Source: Cryoendolithus antarcticus
Lineage: Eukaryota; Ascomycota; Dothideomycetes; Cladosporiales; Cladosporiaceae
NCBI GenBank assembly: GCA_002077065.1
Contig: NAJO01000008.1
Coordinates: forward strand, 992,001 to 1,056,000
DNA: 64,000 nucleotides
Reading direction: 5' to 3'
The notes under the pieces are model-generated. The model worked only from the letters and a program-made list of their open reading frames with translations. It was not told where the DNA came from and ran no database searches. Positions 12,328-22,689 of this stretch are shown piece by piece (within the stretch, counting starts at the first letter, position 1; every line of letters begins with the position of its first letter). Made by a program: the position numbers and the translations under genes.

Positions 12328-13407
12328 CTATGATGAGATTCCTCCTTCTTTGCACATCGTCATCTCTAGTCTGTTCTCCTCTGCCTTGCTCTCTGCAACG
12401 TCGCCCCCAGCTGTCCTACTCTCCTCAGCGCTGTCCTGATGATCCTCGCAAGTCAATTGCGGCTCCAGACCGAGCTCATACCTTGCATCCTCCCCAGCTG
12501 CATTCGTCCGCACCCAATAGTCGCCACAGCACTGCAAATACTTAGAAGCATGTAACGCTACAGCCTTGTCCAAGACCGCTTGATCGAAGTTGCATGGCAG
12601 CTCGTTCTGGTCAATCCGCCTGCTCAATGTATAACACCCACTACTTAGCATCTTGACGATGTCGCCGGGAGCGAATGGATGCCTGGAAGTCCAATGGAGC
12701 GCCCTATGCTCCCCTCCCCAGGAGCGCTCCAAGCTTAGGTCCATGAGACGCCTTTGTCCGACGAATGCAGTTTGCAAGTGGTACGAATACGTGCTGGCAG
12801 CTCCGACCATAGCCCATGGAATATGGATTCTCAGTCTGGCGAGATTCGGGAATTTGTCCGACAAACGATGGAGAGCGCGACGCGTGTTCTCTCTTTGTCT
12901 ATGGCTGCCTGGGTAGGAGAGTTCGATGCTGCGGATGTTTGCCAGGTTGGCTGAGCCGACCGTGTCGAGGAACGTGCATTCATTTGATGATTCAGACAAG
13001 GAGAACGTCGTATTTCGATACAGAGCCTGTGTTCCCTCTGCTGCAAAGTGCTTGTTCACCAGGAGCGGAGATTTCGTCTCTGGACAGTCTTCGGCCGAGA
13101 AGACTTTGCGGTTGCCGAGTCGACAGAAGTAGCGATACCAATCAGAAGGCACTTCGAAGATGGTCTCCTCGTATACGAAGGATATGATCTCGCTGAAAAG
13201 TTCGGCAGGAAGGGCTTCGATCAGATTTGGGCCCGGCACATAGTCGTCTGCGAGGGTCAGGCTGGCTGCTGCTTCCTCGAGCGAGACAGCTGTGCACTCC
13301 GTAGTTGTAGAGTCGGTCTCAGAGCATACTGAGGCACGGCGTGATTCCGGCGCCGGACTGGCTCGCCATCTGCGCGAATTGGAAACTTGCTGTTGTCCAA
13401 TTTTCAT
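12328..13407 (-). CDS. F-box-like hypothetical protein
   Basis: 359 aa if started at the ATG at 13407. The open frame continues upstream to 13518, but that part is hydrophobic and looks like leader. Residues about 65-80 (EALPAELFSEIISFVYEE) resemble an F-box. A pattern follows that is common in dothideomycete F-box-like proteins: KSPLLVNKHFAAEGTQALYRNTTFSL, then a region comparing loci along a leucine-bearing stretch (SIELSYPG...LARLRIHIPW). The C-terminus is acidic and disordered. A role as an SCF substrate adaptor is inference from the short N-terminal motif. An acidic frame ending near 13735 (DDDDEQPRMDM) might be an extra 5' exon. Confidence 0.55.
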   Translation of the reverse strand: MKIGQQQVSNSRRWRASPAPESRRASVCSETDSTTTECTAVSLEEAAASLTLADDYVPGPNLIEALPAELFSEIISFVYEETIFEVPSDWYRYFCRLGNRKVFSAEDCPETKSPLLVNKHFAAEGTQALYRNTTFSLSESSNECTFLDTVGSANLANIRSIELSYPGSHRQRENTRRALHRLSDKFPNLARLRIHIPWAMVGAASTYSYHLQTAFVGQRRLMDLSLERSWGGEHRALHWTSRHPFAPGDIVKMLSSGCYTLSRRIDQNELPCNFDQAVLDKAVALHASKYLQCCGDYWVRTNAAGEDARYELGLEPQLTCEDHQDSAEESRTAGGDVAESKAEENRLEMTMCKEGGISS

Positions 13408-14178
13408 TTTGTGCAGTGCGAGGAGAGAAACATGAACATGCAGGAGTAGAATGAAGAATACCGACCTTGCTTTCCACTGATAAAGGCGGAAGAGGTGTGA
13501 GGACGGGAAATTCAGCATCCTCAGGATATGTTAGTCGACCATTCCTCGTCCAATGGCGCGCTACAGGTAGGTCAGCGTAGGTGAGCACGCATGAATTTGC
13601 TTGACTGGCTGCTTGACAACCCGAGAGCACATCGTATTCTCCAGTAACTGGCGCTCGTGGTACTCATGAGTTACAACCTCCCGTAATGGGCTCGATCGCT
13701 TACGCATATCCATACGCGGCTGTTCATCGTCGTCGTCTTCTGACATGGTAATCACGTTGGTTGTGCTTGATCCAGACACTCGGTGGTGTGAACGTGTGGT
13801 TACACGGCATCAACAGCTATGCGACTGACTCTCGACGTGATTGGTCCAAGTCCTCGTTCACCATGGCGATACAGTTCGAATGATTGTTGAGCTTACTCCG
13901 ACACCTCATGCGCCTTTCAGATATGATGTTGATGATCATCTCTTGATGCTTTTCTATCGTATGTTCGGACTGATAAGAGTTTACATTAAGGTTCGGCAAG
14001 GCATCTCCCCGTCTCGGCCCCAGACTCTCGACAGGCATCATCAGTCAGCAGGCAGCCGATGTCACAAGCCGCCAATCAGTCATGGGCTCTTGTGTCTTCG
14101 AGCTCATCTCTACCTCCTCCTACAGCGACATCCACCTCCTCTGTTCCTAGTACTACAACTTCTGTATTGCGGCCTCGC
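13408..14178. other. Intergenic, divergent F-box-like gene / ATG11
   Basis: A shared promoter region. It may hold 5' leader or small first exons of the F-box-like gene on the minus strand (candidate ATG at 13746 with a following GTAAGC donor). It also holds an in-frame ATG at 14059 that could extend ATG11 by 40 Ser/Thr-rich residues. Confidence 0.4.
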
Positions 14179-17100
14179 ATGTCGGTGCAAATACTCATAG
14201 GTCACACCGGCCAGCGTCTGACCCTAGAGGACCCTAACGTCACTGATCTCGATGGACTGCGGAACTGGATAAGTCAACAGACTGGTATACAGCCAAAGGC
14301 GCAGGTGTTGCTGAGGTCTACTGGGAAGCAAGCGACGAGTCAGAGCTTGCTTACTGAGGCGGAGTTGTTCTGTTTTGATTCGAGGTTATCGCAAGGCAAA
14401 GACTCGGCTGGAAGGAGTGGAGTTCAGCATGGAGGTCAGGACGAGAAGTACAAGCCTGGAAGCCCACCGGATACGATAGGCAATCAGAGTGATCTGCAAG
14501 CATGGCAGACTCTCTTCAGATTGCGGAAGAGCTGGGCTTCTGCGCTACTGAATGGCTGCACCAAGGTCGCCCAGCAAGCAGAGCGATTCCAGGATGAGGA
14601 AGCTGTGATCGCAAAGAGCTTAAACGTCGTAGTGGCGAGTCTGCAGCAGCACCTCAAGGGTGGTCAGAAGAAGTATGACTCGGTTGCAGCTTGGGCAGAT
14701 GACATCTTGAGAGAGCAAGAAGGGCACGTGCAGGGCTGGGAGCACAATTTGGACAGTCTGAAGAGCATACCTGCAAGAGCTGAGTTCACGCGCTTTGTAC
14801 AGGCTACCAGTCAGAGCTCCCGAAGATTGTCACAGCAGGGCAACATTGCAACCTTACAAGGATTCGTGGACGTGCCTCGTACACGCAAAGCAGCTGGTGC
14901 AGCGAAACGCATTACCGATGATCTGACAGCACGACTCAATGACTTACAGAGTCGACTAGACAATGCGTCGAGGCAGGCAGAAAACTTGCGACAGGCTGTG
15001 GGCCAAGTCGGCAAGCAAGATGCATCCTACCTCGAGTCCGAGTCGGAGGCAGCCCAGCTCTTGGGTGAGATTCGGGTAGCCGCTAATAAGGTCTCATCAG
15101 ACTTCGATCATATCCAATCGCTACCTCGACAGGACGCGAAGTCTGTGGCTGCGGCGTCGAAGCTGGCGATGCTGCATACACGCAACTATCTGCCAAATCT
15201 GGTCGAGTTCTCCGCAGAGATGAACGACCTGATTGACAAGTATCGGGACCGGAAGCAGCAAGCCAGCGAGGCAGCTCTCGAACACATGCAAGTCTTGTCT
15301 CGCATCGAGAACCAGCTGGCCGGCTTGTACGCAGACACTGAAGGGTTCGGGCTTGCGGAGGAAGATCAGCAAGCGTTCGTGTCAGTCGGTGTGATAGCGC
15401 GACTGCCATCTGTATACGGACAGCTCCTGGTCGAGTCGGTGCGACGTCGCGAGTGGGTTGCGAAGATGAAGCGAGATACTATCACCCTGCAAGAAGAAGT
15501 CGCTACATATCAGGAAGAGGAGGAGAAACGACGCAAGAAGTGGATGCGGTCAGTCGAAGATGTTGTCAATGTTGAGTCCCTGCAATCTAGTAGAGCGCTC
15601 GGCATTGAGCTGAGCTTGCAGAACGAGGGCGGCAGCTGGCCGATGGTCACACGCCAAGAACTTGCAGACTATCTGGATGTGCTTGTACAAGTCTACGGCG
15701 AAGGACCAGTGACCGAGGAGATGGATGCTGCGATCAAAGAGCTCGACAAGCCAACGAGGAAGCAGATCAAGCATGCCAAGGCGTTCAAGAACGGTAGTAT
15801 GCACGAAGCTGCCTTTGGTGACACATCGCTTCTGCTCCGTGGCGACGAGCAGCACAAGTCTATTCGCGACATGAACACACGACTCGAAGAGGAGCTCAAG
15901 GGTCAGAAAAGTCGGGTGCGTAAGCTAGAAGACCTACTGCACCGCTCAACACAAAGCAGCCGTGCGAGTGGAGGTGAGATGTTCACCCCGGCGACATTCT
16001 CCGCTGGCACTGCCACTCCGCCTTCCTTGCCTACTCCTCTACCATCCGGTGAGTTACCGCGTAGCGCATCAATAAAGCACCGACGTCTCTCATCTACGCA
16101 AGCGATCGACGGGCAGTCCACGCAAAAGCTTGCTCGACGCATCGTAGACCTTGAAGCGGAGCTCCACACTACTCGCGAAGAAGTCAAGAGCCGGAAGAAT
16201 TCGGATGTTGAAGCGCAGAAGCAGGTCGACGAAGCTGTGTCCACCAAGAAGGATCTTATGGAGAACATGGAGGCACAGCAGAGGGAGTTCGCTACTGAAC
16301 GCCGGAACCTGGAAGCCGAGCTGCGGGAGGCGAGAGACAGGGTCGAAGAGGTTGAAACGGAAGTAGAGAGACTGATGGGCAGTCGCGAGGACGAGAGAGG
16401 CGGCAGTGAGCAGAGGGTCGCCGTATTAGAAGCTGAGGTAGAGAGATTGAGGCAGGATGCTGATGGGCACGCTGGCCGTGCCGCTACCGAGCAGACTGCA
16501 CGCGAAAACACAGAGAGCAAGCTAGCAGTGGCAGAACGAGCTAGAAACGCAGCAGAAGATACGATTCAGCAGATGAAGATCGAGAGGGAAGCTGCAAGAG
16601 AGGCTGAAGCGGAGCAGCTCGAACGATTGACAGCAGCCCATGCGCAGCTGTCCACCAACGATGGAATCCCGGTCGGGATCGCTGCAATGTCTGTCGCACT
16701 GGAGGAGTTGACGCGAAAGGCTGTTGCGCATGCGAAGGACTTGACTGATGCAGTGGCATTTGCCAAGTCGGAGAATGCAGTGTTGCAGTCGACCAATGAT
16801 GCACAGAGGAGCGAGCTACACGACGCTTCGCAGATTCGAGCAAGAGATGAGGACAAGGCAAGGGGGCTCGAGAATCAAATAGCGTCAGAGGTGGCTGCGA
16901 AAGGCTCACTGCAACAACAGCTGCAAGATGAGCAAGCACAGCTCAAGAGCCTGCGTAGTAAGTTCGCAGAAGGCGAGACAGGCTCCGACGCACTCCGTCA
17001 ACGCGTTGCGGACGAGGAGCTCAAAGTGATCAAGCTATCGTCTGAGCTGGCACAGTCGAAGTCGCATGCTAACAGTCTCGACGTCGAGCTGACGCGCCTG

Positions 17101-18555
17101 CAGAAGTCGCACAAGATGCAGGAGATCGACTTCGAGGTCATGACTGACCGGCTGCGCACGCGCGGAGAGAAAGCCAAGGAGGTATCGCAGCGTCTGTATG
17201 CGCAGAATACCCGTCTAGCTCGACTCCTTGAGCGTCTTGGCCTTGCCATCTCGTACCAAGACGACACGATGGTCGTAGAGCGTGCTTCTAAGATCGGCGC
17301 CAGCACAGCTCAGATCGACCCTCAGAGCAGCACTAATGCCCTGATGTCGCCACCAGAAACACGCAAATCGTCCTACACCGATCCGCCTACTTTCGACACC
17401 AGTCTCCTCCACTGGCCCTCAGCTTTCACTGCCGAAGAGGAAGACCATCAATACACGGCCTTCCTGTCCAATCTTTCCATATTCAGCCTCGAGACTTTCA
17501 GCGAAGCAGTGATCAAACGCCTCCGAGACTTCGAGTACACAGCTCGCAAGTACAGCCGTGAAGTCAAAGACTCCTCGAAGCGTGCCGACGCCTACAAAGA
17601 CCGTGCGCAGCGGCTCAAGACCGAGGCACATGGTAAGATCGCGGTGCGGGACTTCAAGGAAGGCGATCTGGCGCTCTTTCTTCCGACTCGAGGTCAGGCG
17701 AAAGGAGCGTGGGCAGCGTTCAACATCGGGTGTCCCCACTACTTCCTGGCTGAACGAGAGGGTATGGGTCTCGGACGAAGGGACTTCTTCGTCGGTCGCA
17801 TTCAGAAAGTGGAAGGTCGAGTCGTCGATCTCGGTCGTCAGCAAGCTGAAGGCGAATCCAAGGGCGGGTCACCGAGTCTAGCCGAAGACGACAACCCCTT
17901 CGAGCTCTCCGACGGACTGACATGGTGGATGGTCCACGCCTCCGAGGAGCGCCCCGGTCTCACATCCTCCATCTCTGCGGCAGCACCCACCACCCCTGGC
18001 CTAGGCAAAAGCACAGTAGCAGCCGCGAACGTCGATGCCAAGGGAAGCATTCGGACGAAACCTAAAGGTGAGTTGTCAGAAGCCAGCAAGCATCTCAACA
18101 AGAGTCTGGATAGTAGGAGATCCAGCACCTCTTCGCGCAAAGGCGTGATCGCCACCCTCTCCTCAGGCGCAGCAGGCACCGGCCACTCGCCTCGAAGTCC
18201 TAGTATCGGCTCAAACTTTGACGGTCCTGCTGCAACCACGCTGCGAGGAAGGAGCGAGAGCCAAGTCTCCCTGCGCCCGCCTCCATCCGCTCCTGCCATT
18301 TCCCTCCCGTCACCTCCGCCTCCTGCCGCTCCATCCCAGCTGCGATCTCAGTCGCCTTCGCTCATGCAGTCGAGATCGCGGTCAAAGAGCCCCTCGAAGA
18401 GCATCCGCTCGCTGCAACGACATCTTGACGCTGGGACGCCGGCTAAGGGGTCCCCGGCGAAGAGTCCGGTTAAGAGTCCACAGAAGGGAAAGGCTTGGGA
18501 GAGTCTTTGGAGTGCGGAATTTGCGCTTGAGAGTCCGGGGAAGAAGGGGGAGTAG
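14179..18555 (+). CDS. ATG11: Autophagy-related protein ATG11
   Basis: A single exon of 1458 aa. ATG11 is the scaffold for selective autophagy, linking cargo receptors (pexophagy, mitophagy, Cvt) to the ATG1 kinase at the phagophore assembly site. Seen: an N-terminal ubiquitin-like start (MSVQILIGHTGQRL...LLTEAELFCFD), an ATG17-like helical region (about 70-520), long coiled coils rich in Glu/Gln/Lys/Ala (about 560-1080) and the conserved ATG11 C-terminal domain (about 1180-1290). The C-terminal domain has FKEGDLALFLPTR and NPFELSDGLTWWMVHA. The tail after it is Ser/Pro-rich with SPxK repeats. The start at 14179 fits family N-termini. An upstream in-frame ATG at 14059 is possible. Confidence 0.93.
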   Translation: MSVQILIGHTGQRLTLEDPNVTDLDGLRNWISQQTGIQPKAQVLLRSTGKQATSQSLLTEAELFCFDSRLSQGKDSAGRSGVQHGGQDEKYKPGSPPDTIGNQSDLQAWQTLFRLRKSWASALLNGCTKVAQQAERFQDEEAVIAKSLNVVVASLQQHLKGGQKKYDSVAAWADDILREQEGHVQGWEHNLDSLKSIPARAEFTRFVQATSQSSRRLSQQGNIATLQGFVDVPRTRKAAGAAKRITDDLTARLNDLQSRLDNASRQAENLRQAVGQVGKQDASYLESESEAAQLLGEIRVAANKVSSDFDHIQSLPRQDAKSVAAASKLAMLHTRNYLPNLVEFSAEMNDLIDKYRDRKQQASEAALEHMQVLSRIENQLAGLYADTEGFGLAEEDQQAFVSVGVIARLPSVYGQLLVESVRRREWVAKMKRDTITLQEEVATYQEEEEKRRKKWMRSVEDVVNVESLQSSRALGIELSLQNEGGSWPMVTRQELADYLDVLVQVYGEGPVTEEMDAAIKELDKPTRKQIKHAKAFKNGSMHEAAFGDTSLLLRGDEQHKSIRDMNTRLEEELKGQKSRVRKLEDLLHRSTQSSRASGGEMFTPATFSAGTATPPSLPTPLPSGELPRSASIKHRRLSSTQAIDGQSTQKLARRIVDLEAELHTTREEVKSRKNSDVEAQKQVDEAVSTKKDLMENMEAQQREFATERRNLEAELREARDRVEEVETEVERLMGSREDERGGSEQRVAVLEAEVERLRQDADGHAGRAATEQTARENTESKLAVAERARNAAEDTIQQMKIEREAAREAEAEQLERLTAAHAQLSTNDGIPVGIAAMSVALEELTRKAVAHAKDLTDAVAFAKSENAVLQSTNDAQRSELHDASQIRARDEDKARGLENQIASEVAAKGSLQQQLQDEQAQLKSLRSKFAEGETGSDALRQRVADEELKVIKLSSELAQSKSHANSLDVELTRLQKSHKMQEIDFEVMTDRLRTRGEKAKEVSQRLYAQNTRLARLLERLGLAISYQDDTMVVERASKIGASTAQIDPQSSTNALMSPPETRKSSYTDPPTFDTSLLHWPSAFTAEEEDHQYTAFLSNLSIFSLETFSEAVIKRLRDFEYTARKYSREVKDSSKRADAYKDRAQRLKTEAHGKIAVRDFKEGDLALFLPTRGQAKGAWAAFNIGCPHYFLAEREGMGLGRRDFFVGRIQKVEGRVVDLGRQQAEGESKGGSPSLAEDDNPFELSDGLTWWMVHASEERPGLTSSISAAAPTTPGLGKSTVAAANVDAKGSIRTKPKGELSEASKHLNKSLDSRRSSTSSRKGVIATLSSGAAGTGHSPRSPSIGSNFDGPAATTLRGRSESQVSLRPPPSAPAISLPSPPPPAAPSQLRSQSPSLMQSRSRSKSPSKSIRSLQRHLDAGTPAKGSPAKSPVKSPQKGKAWESLWSAEFALESPGKKGE

Positions 18556-18834
18556 TGTTCTGAGTGGGTTCAGCTGATGGGTCGATCGAGATGGATGCTG
18601 AGTGGTCGCCGAACGACGAGGTTGTTGTACTATACCTAGGATTCTTGCTTGTACGAACATCACATTTTGGAAACGCATCGTTGACAAGGTCTCATAAGAC
18701 TCTGCCGAGCAAAGCAGTCTCCGTTCTGCGCCGCATTTAGGCTGGCTATGTCATACTATCTACAATACTTCGTGTGCTCGTCTGTGTACCCACCGCGCCC
18801 TTCCATCATCCTTCCGGCATAGCTACAAACCCGC

Positions 18835-20666
18835 TCAGGTCTTCACATCCGGCTCCACGCGCCCAATGAACTCCTGCAATTTCAGCAGATCCGTGGCGAG
18901 CTTCACATTCTCCTTGAGGTACTCCTGCGCATCGAGCCCATACTTGCTCGCATCATTCTCGTGCCTCTCGACGTATAGTCGGATTGTTGCACCGCTGCTG
19001 CCTGTGCCCGAGAGACGTACGACGATGCGGCTCCCATCGTCGAACTTGACATAGATGCCCTGGTTCTTACTCACACTGCCATCAAGATCCGTGTACGAGA
19101 AGTCATCAGCCTCTAGCACCTTCCGGCCAGCAACGGTCGAGCCAACGAACTCGCTCTTCTTCTCGCCGATCAACGTCTTCATATGCTGCGTCATCTTGTC
19201 CGCGCCCGCAGACTCACAGCCCTCGTAATCGTAGCGTGTGAAGAATGTGCGGCCGTAAATGTTCCAGAAGTCATGCTGGATCGACTTGATGCTCGGCGTC
19301 TTGCCCGTCTGCTGTCCAACACCAGCAATGATATTCAGCCACGCCACGATAGCCCACAGGCCATCCTTCTCGCGGATGTGGTTCGAGCCGGTGCCGAAGC
19401 TCTCCTCGCCGCAGATGTTCATCTTGTCCGCGTCGAAGAGGCCGCAGAAGAATTTCCAGCCTGTGGGGACTTCGTAGGATTGGAGACCCTTCTTCTTGGC
19501 TACGAGATCGACAGCGCCAGAGGTGGGCATGCTGCGTGCTAGACCGTAGACGCCTTGCTTCTTGAAGTAGGGGATTAGGTCGGCGTGGTGAGCGATGATG
19601 GCTAGCGAGTCGCCGGGCGAGACGAAGGAGTTGGCGCCGTAAATCATGTTTCTGTCACCGTCGCCGTCGGACGCGGCGCCGAAGTGGATGCCATTCTTGT
19701 CCACTGCCTCAACGAGAGAATGTGCGTAGACTAAGTTGGGATCTGGGTGATGGCCACCGAAGTCTGGGAGCGGAGTGCAGTTCTGGCAGGAATCTTTGAG
19801 ACCGAGCTCTTTCTCGAAGATGTCTTTGCCGTAGTTGCCGGTCACGCCGCTGAGGGCGTCGAAGAGGACCTTGAAGTCGCTGTGTTGGGTGAGGAAGTCC
19901 TTGATGAGCTTGAAGTCGAAGATGTCCTTGAGCATGTCGACGTAGTCTTTTGTGCTGTGGACAATCTCGACTTCAAGGGGGCCGTAGGTCTTTGTGCCGA
20001 TGGTCTTGAGGTCGATCTCGGGAATGTCGGCGATCTTGTAGGATGTGATGGATTTTGAGAAGTCGTAGATCTTGTTCGTCACGCTCTCTGGTGCCGGTGC
20101 ACCGTTTGCGAGGTTGTACTTGATGCCGAAATCCTCAGTGGGTCCTCCTGGGTTGTGGGATGCTGTGAGTAGGATTCCTCCTGTTGCCTTCTTGATGCGG
20201 ATGAGATGGCTCGCGGCGGGTGTCGACATAATGCCATCTTGACCGATCAGCAGCTTCTTCACTCCGTATGCTGCTCCGATCTTTGCAATGATCTGGGTGA
20301 CCTCGGGGTTGTAGTACCGCCCGTCACCGCCAATGACGAGGTATGCGCCATCAGGACCTTCGGGGATCGACTGGATCGTTGAAGCAACGAAGTTCTCTGC
20401 GTAATTGGTCTGTTGGAAGACCTTGACCTTCTTGCGAAGTCCGGAGCTGTAAACAGTCGTTAGTGTTCTGCTAGCAGTGGCTTACTCACGTCCTGCTCCC
20501 CGTCTACCATGGTGGAGGCGATCTGGTTCATTCACGCAGTCGAACAGTATATGCCTCTGATTATTCATAGCAACTCGACAATGCTTGAAAGCAAAGAAGT
20601 CGGGATCACTCACGTTCCTGGCTTCTGGTCCTGGTATGCCTTCGTCTCGACGGTCTTGACGCTCAT
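18835..20666 (-). CDS. PGM2: Phosphoglucomutase
   Basis: Exons 20614-20666 and 18835-20446 give 554 aa. The 167-bp intron splits the Thr18 codon. The enzyme interconverts glucose-1-phosphate and glucose-6-phosphate in the cytosol, linking glycolysis to UDP-glucose, glycogen, trehalose and cell-wall synthesis. Seen: N-terminus MSVKTVETKAYQDQKPGTSG, the phosphoserine loop TASHNPGG (Ser114), the metal loop DGDGDRN (about 278-284), the sugar loop CGEESFGTGSNH and the phosphate loop RLSGTGSSG near the C-terminus. All four active-site loops are intact and the length is normal. A second GTGAGT donor sits inside the intron at 20484-20489. The gene converges on ATG11 with 279 bp between stops. Confidence 0.97.
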
Positions 20667-21760
20667 TGTGGCGTTCGTCTGGCTGACAGTGCGTTACGGT
20701 AGCTAGTTCCGATTGAAATGAAGAGAACGTGGTGGTGTGGGCTTGTGTGAAGTGCAAGAAGGGCGGTCGATATGGAGACAACAAGTTGATATGCCAAACA
20801 AAAGTTTTGGGGAGCTCTGCCAATCCATTGACGTGACCCTGCATCGAGGGGCTCAACGTGGGGCAACCGGTGGCGGCAGGTGCTCCCGAAGTGACACCGT
20901 TGATGGGAACGAGCAGTTGCGACCATACCACGCGAACGACAGAAGAAGCGGACTACTCAAGAAGTTCGCGTGACCGCCATTGCTAGTACAGGCTGCACCA
21001 TTACAGCAAGATGCTCTCAACGCTGCTTAGGAGAGATGTCGGAGAAGGCCACACTCTCGCCAACAGCATAGCTACAAGTACACACTTGCAGTGCGGCATA
21101 TGGCAGCGTTCTCGTCCATGGTGAATTGCTGAGCGTTCGCTTCTGTTGCCATTCGCGTGCATACCCAACTTGCTTCCGGGTACTACTTGCAAAGCAGATG
21201 GGTTCATGGTATGGAATTGCGCACCATTCAAGAGAGCCATCTCGTAATTCATCCCCCGGTGTTGCGAGGCATGCACGCAAACGATTAAAGTAGCGAACCG
21301 CTTGGAGGTTCCTCACTGTCGACAAAGCAAGGATGTACTGGACCGCAATCACGAAACGCTAAGAAATCTGCCGTAGAGAAGTTCCCGAGATCACAGTCTT
21401 GACTCTCGCCGACAGCGTGGCTGCGTATACACTGTCGCGGTGCTGCATAGCGGCAATCTCCGTCACAGAGCGTGGCTGAGCGGTCCGCTTTTCTTGTCAT
21501 CTGTATGGCATGCTCTTCAGGAGTGGCTTACGATAACACTGGCCTACGATGCCACAGCCCCAGTCGACCTCCTGCTCGATCGTGTGTGGTATATTGAAGA
21601 GCTGTCGCTCGAATGTGGAAATGGAGGTGCTCAGTCTCGTCACTTCTCAACCGTAGCAGTACAAATAGTTCAACTAACGCCACGCTGAATCCGAGCAATG
21701 CGTCCTTGCTAGCCGTATGATATCTCACCCTTTCTCCTCTCTTCCGATCATCGATGACAC
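20667..21760. other. Intergenic: phosphoglucomutase promoter and ISA2 3' flank
   Basis: 1.1 kb without a recognisable gene, RNA or repeat. The many short frames on both strands lack codon bias. Confidence 0.45.
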
Positions 21761-22426
21761 TCATGCCGCGATATCAAAACTAGTCCCACATCCACAACTG
21801 CTCTTCGCCCCGGGGATCCCAGTGACCTTGAATTGGCTCCCAATCAACTCCATCGTATAATCAATACTACTCCCCTTCAGCAGCTCCAGACTCGGCTCAT
21901 CCATCACTACAGTCGGCTTGAATCCCTCGACTCCTTCATCTCGGAAGATCGTGTCCTCGCTTGCGTCGGCTTCGGAAGCGGATGTGAGGCTCATGAGGTA
22001 TTGGAAGCCGTGACATCCTCCAGACTCGACGCTTACGCGGAGCGCAAGATCTGGGTTCTGGTCTCTCTCTGAGATGGCTTTCAGGCGATGCGAGGCGCGG
22101 GGCGTGATGTTGATGATCCACTCGATGCCATCTTCGCCTTTGCGGGGGTTTGTGATGGCTGTGGCGGAGCGGGGTGGCGTGGTCGTGAAGGCTCGTCGTC
22201 GCGGTGCAGCTACGAGGTTAGATGCTGGACGTGGTCTTCGAGATGGCACTCGAGGTGTCCTTGGCTGGTCACGCCATGATGGTGCGAGAAAGTCGAGGAA
22301 CAATCCTCCGGATGGTTGTGCTGTTTGCGACGAGGTGCTGAAGGCTTTTGTAAAGGCAGAGCTTCTTCTTAGTCCATCGCGAGTCGCAGCGCTGGCGACG
22401 CGATTGCAGGCAATAGGTATACTCAT
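21761..22426 (-). CDS. ISA2: Mitochondrial iron-sulfur cluster assembly protein ISA2 (HesB/IscA family)
   Basis: A single exon of 221 aa. With ISA1 and IBA57, ISA2 makes [4Fe-4S] clusters in the mitochondrial matrix for aconitase, lipoate synthase and similar enzymes. Seen: an Arg/Ser-rich N-terminus of about 100 residues with no acidic start, fitting a mitochondrial presequence. The A-type domain follows (about 110-220), with the conserved cysteine in SGGCHGFQY and the paired cysteines in SSCGCGTSF, the three ligands of the family. The presequence is long, so the mature protein is about half the product. It is divergent from kynureninase. Confidence 0.93.
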   Translation of the reverse strand: MSIPIACNRVASAATRDGLRRSSAFTKAFSTSSQTAQPSGGLFLDFLAPSWRDQPRTPRVPSRRPRPASNLVAAPRRRAFTTTPPRSATAITNPRKGEDGIEWIINITPRASHRLKAISERDQNPDLALRVSVESGGCHGFQYLMSLTSASEADASEDTIFRDEGVEGFKPTVVMDEPSLELLKGSSIDYTMELIGSQFKVTGIPGAKSSCGCGTSFDIAA

Positions 22427-22689
22427 GCTGCTGTGATGTTGTTAGAGTTGCAAGTCTGGGCCGTCTGTTCATGCGCTTCACGATGCGTATTGGTAATGCC
22501 GAGGGCGGTGTTCATCGGCAGAATGAACTTTGGAGAAAGATGCTGCCCGATACGGCTAGATCAGCGCTCCGATATGGAGTCGATTGATGACGGTCACTGA
22601 GCTGCGATCTTTCACATGCGAATGATAACCTCTTCCGGATCAATCCAAGAACCTTCTCTTCCTGGTAAGACACTTGTATTGCATCCAAC
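22427..22689. promoter_or_regulatory. Bidirectional promoter ISA2 / BNA5
   Basis: 263 bp separate the two start codons of divergent genes, so their control elements must share this stretch. I see no strong TATA box. Confidence 0.5.

Noticed and set aside
15903..16520. 205-codon minus-strand frame within ATG11
   Set aside because: It is a shadow of the coiled-coil coding region (Glu/Arg/Ala codons read backwards as Ser/Leu/Arg). No independent evidence.
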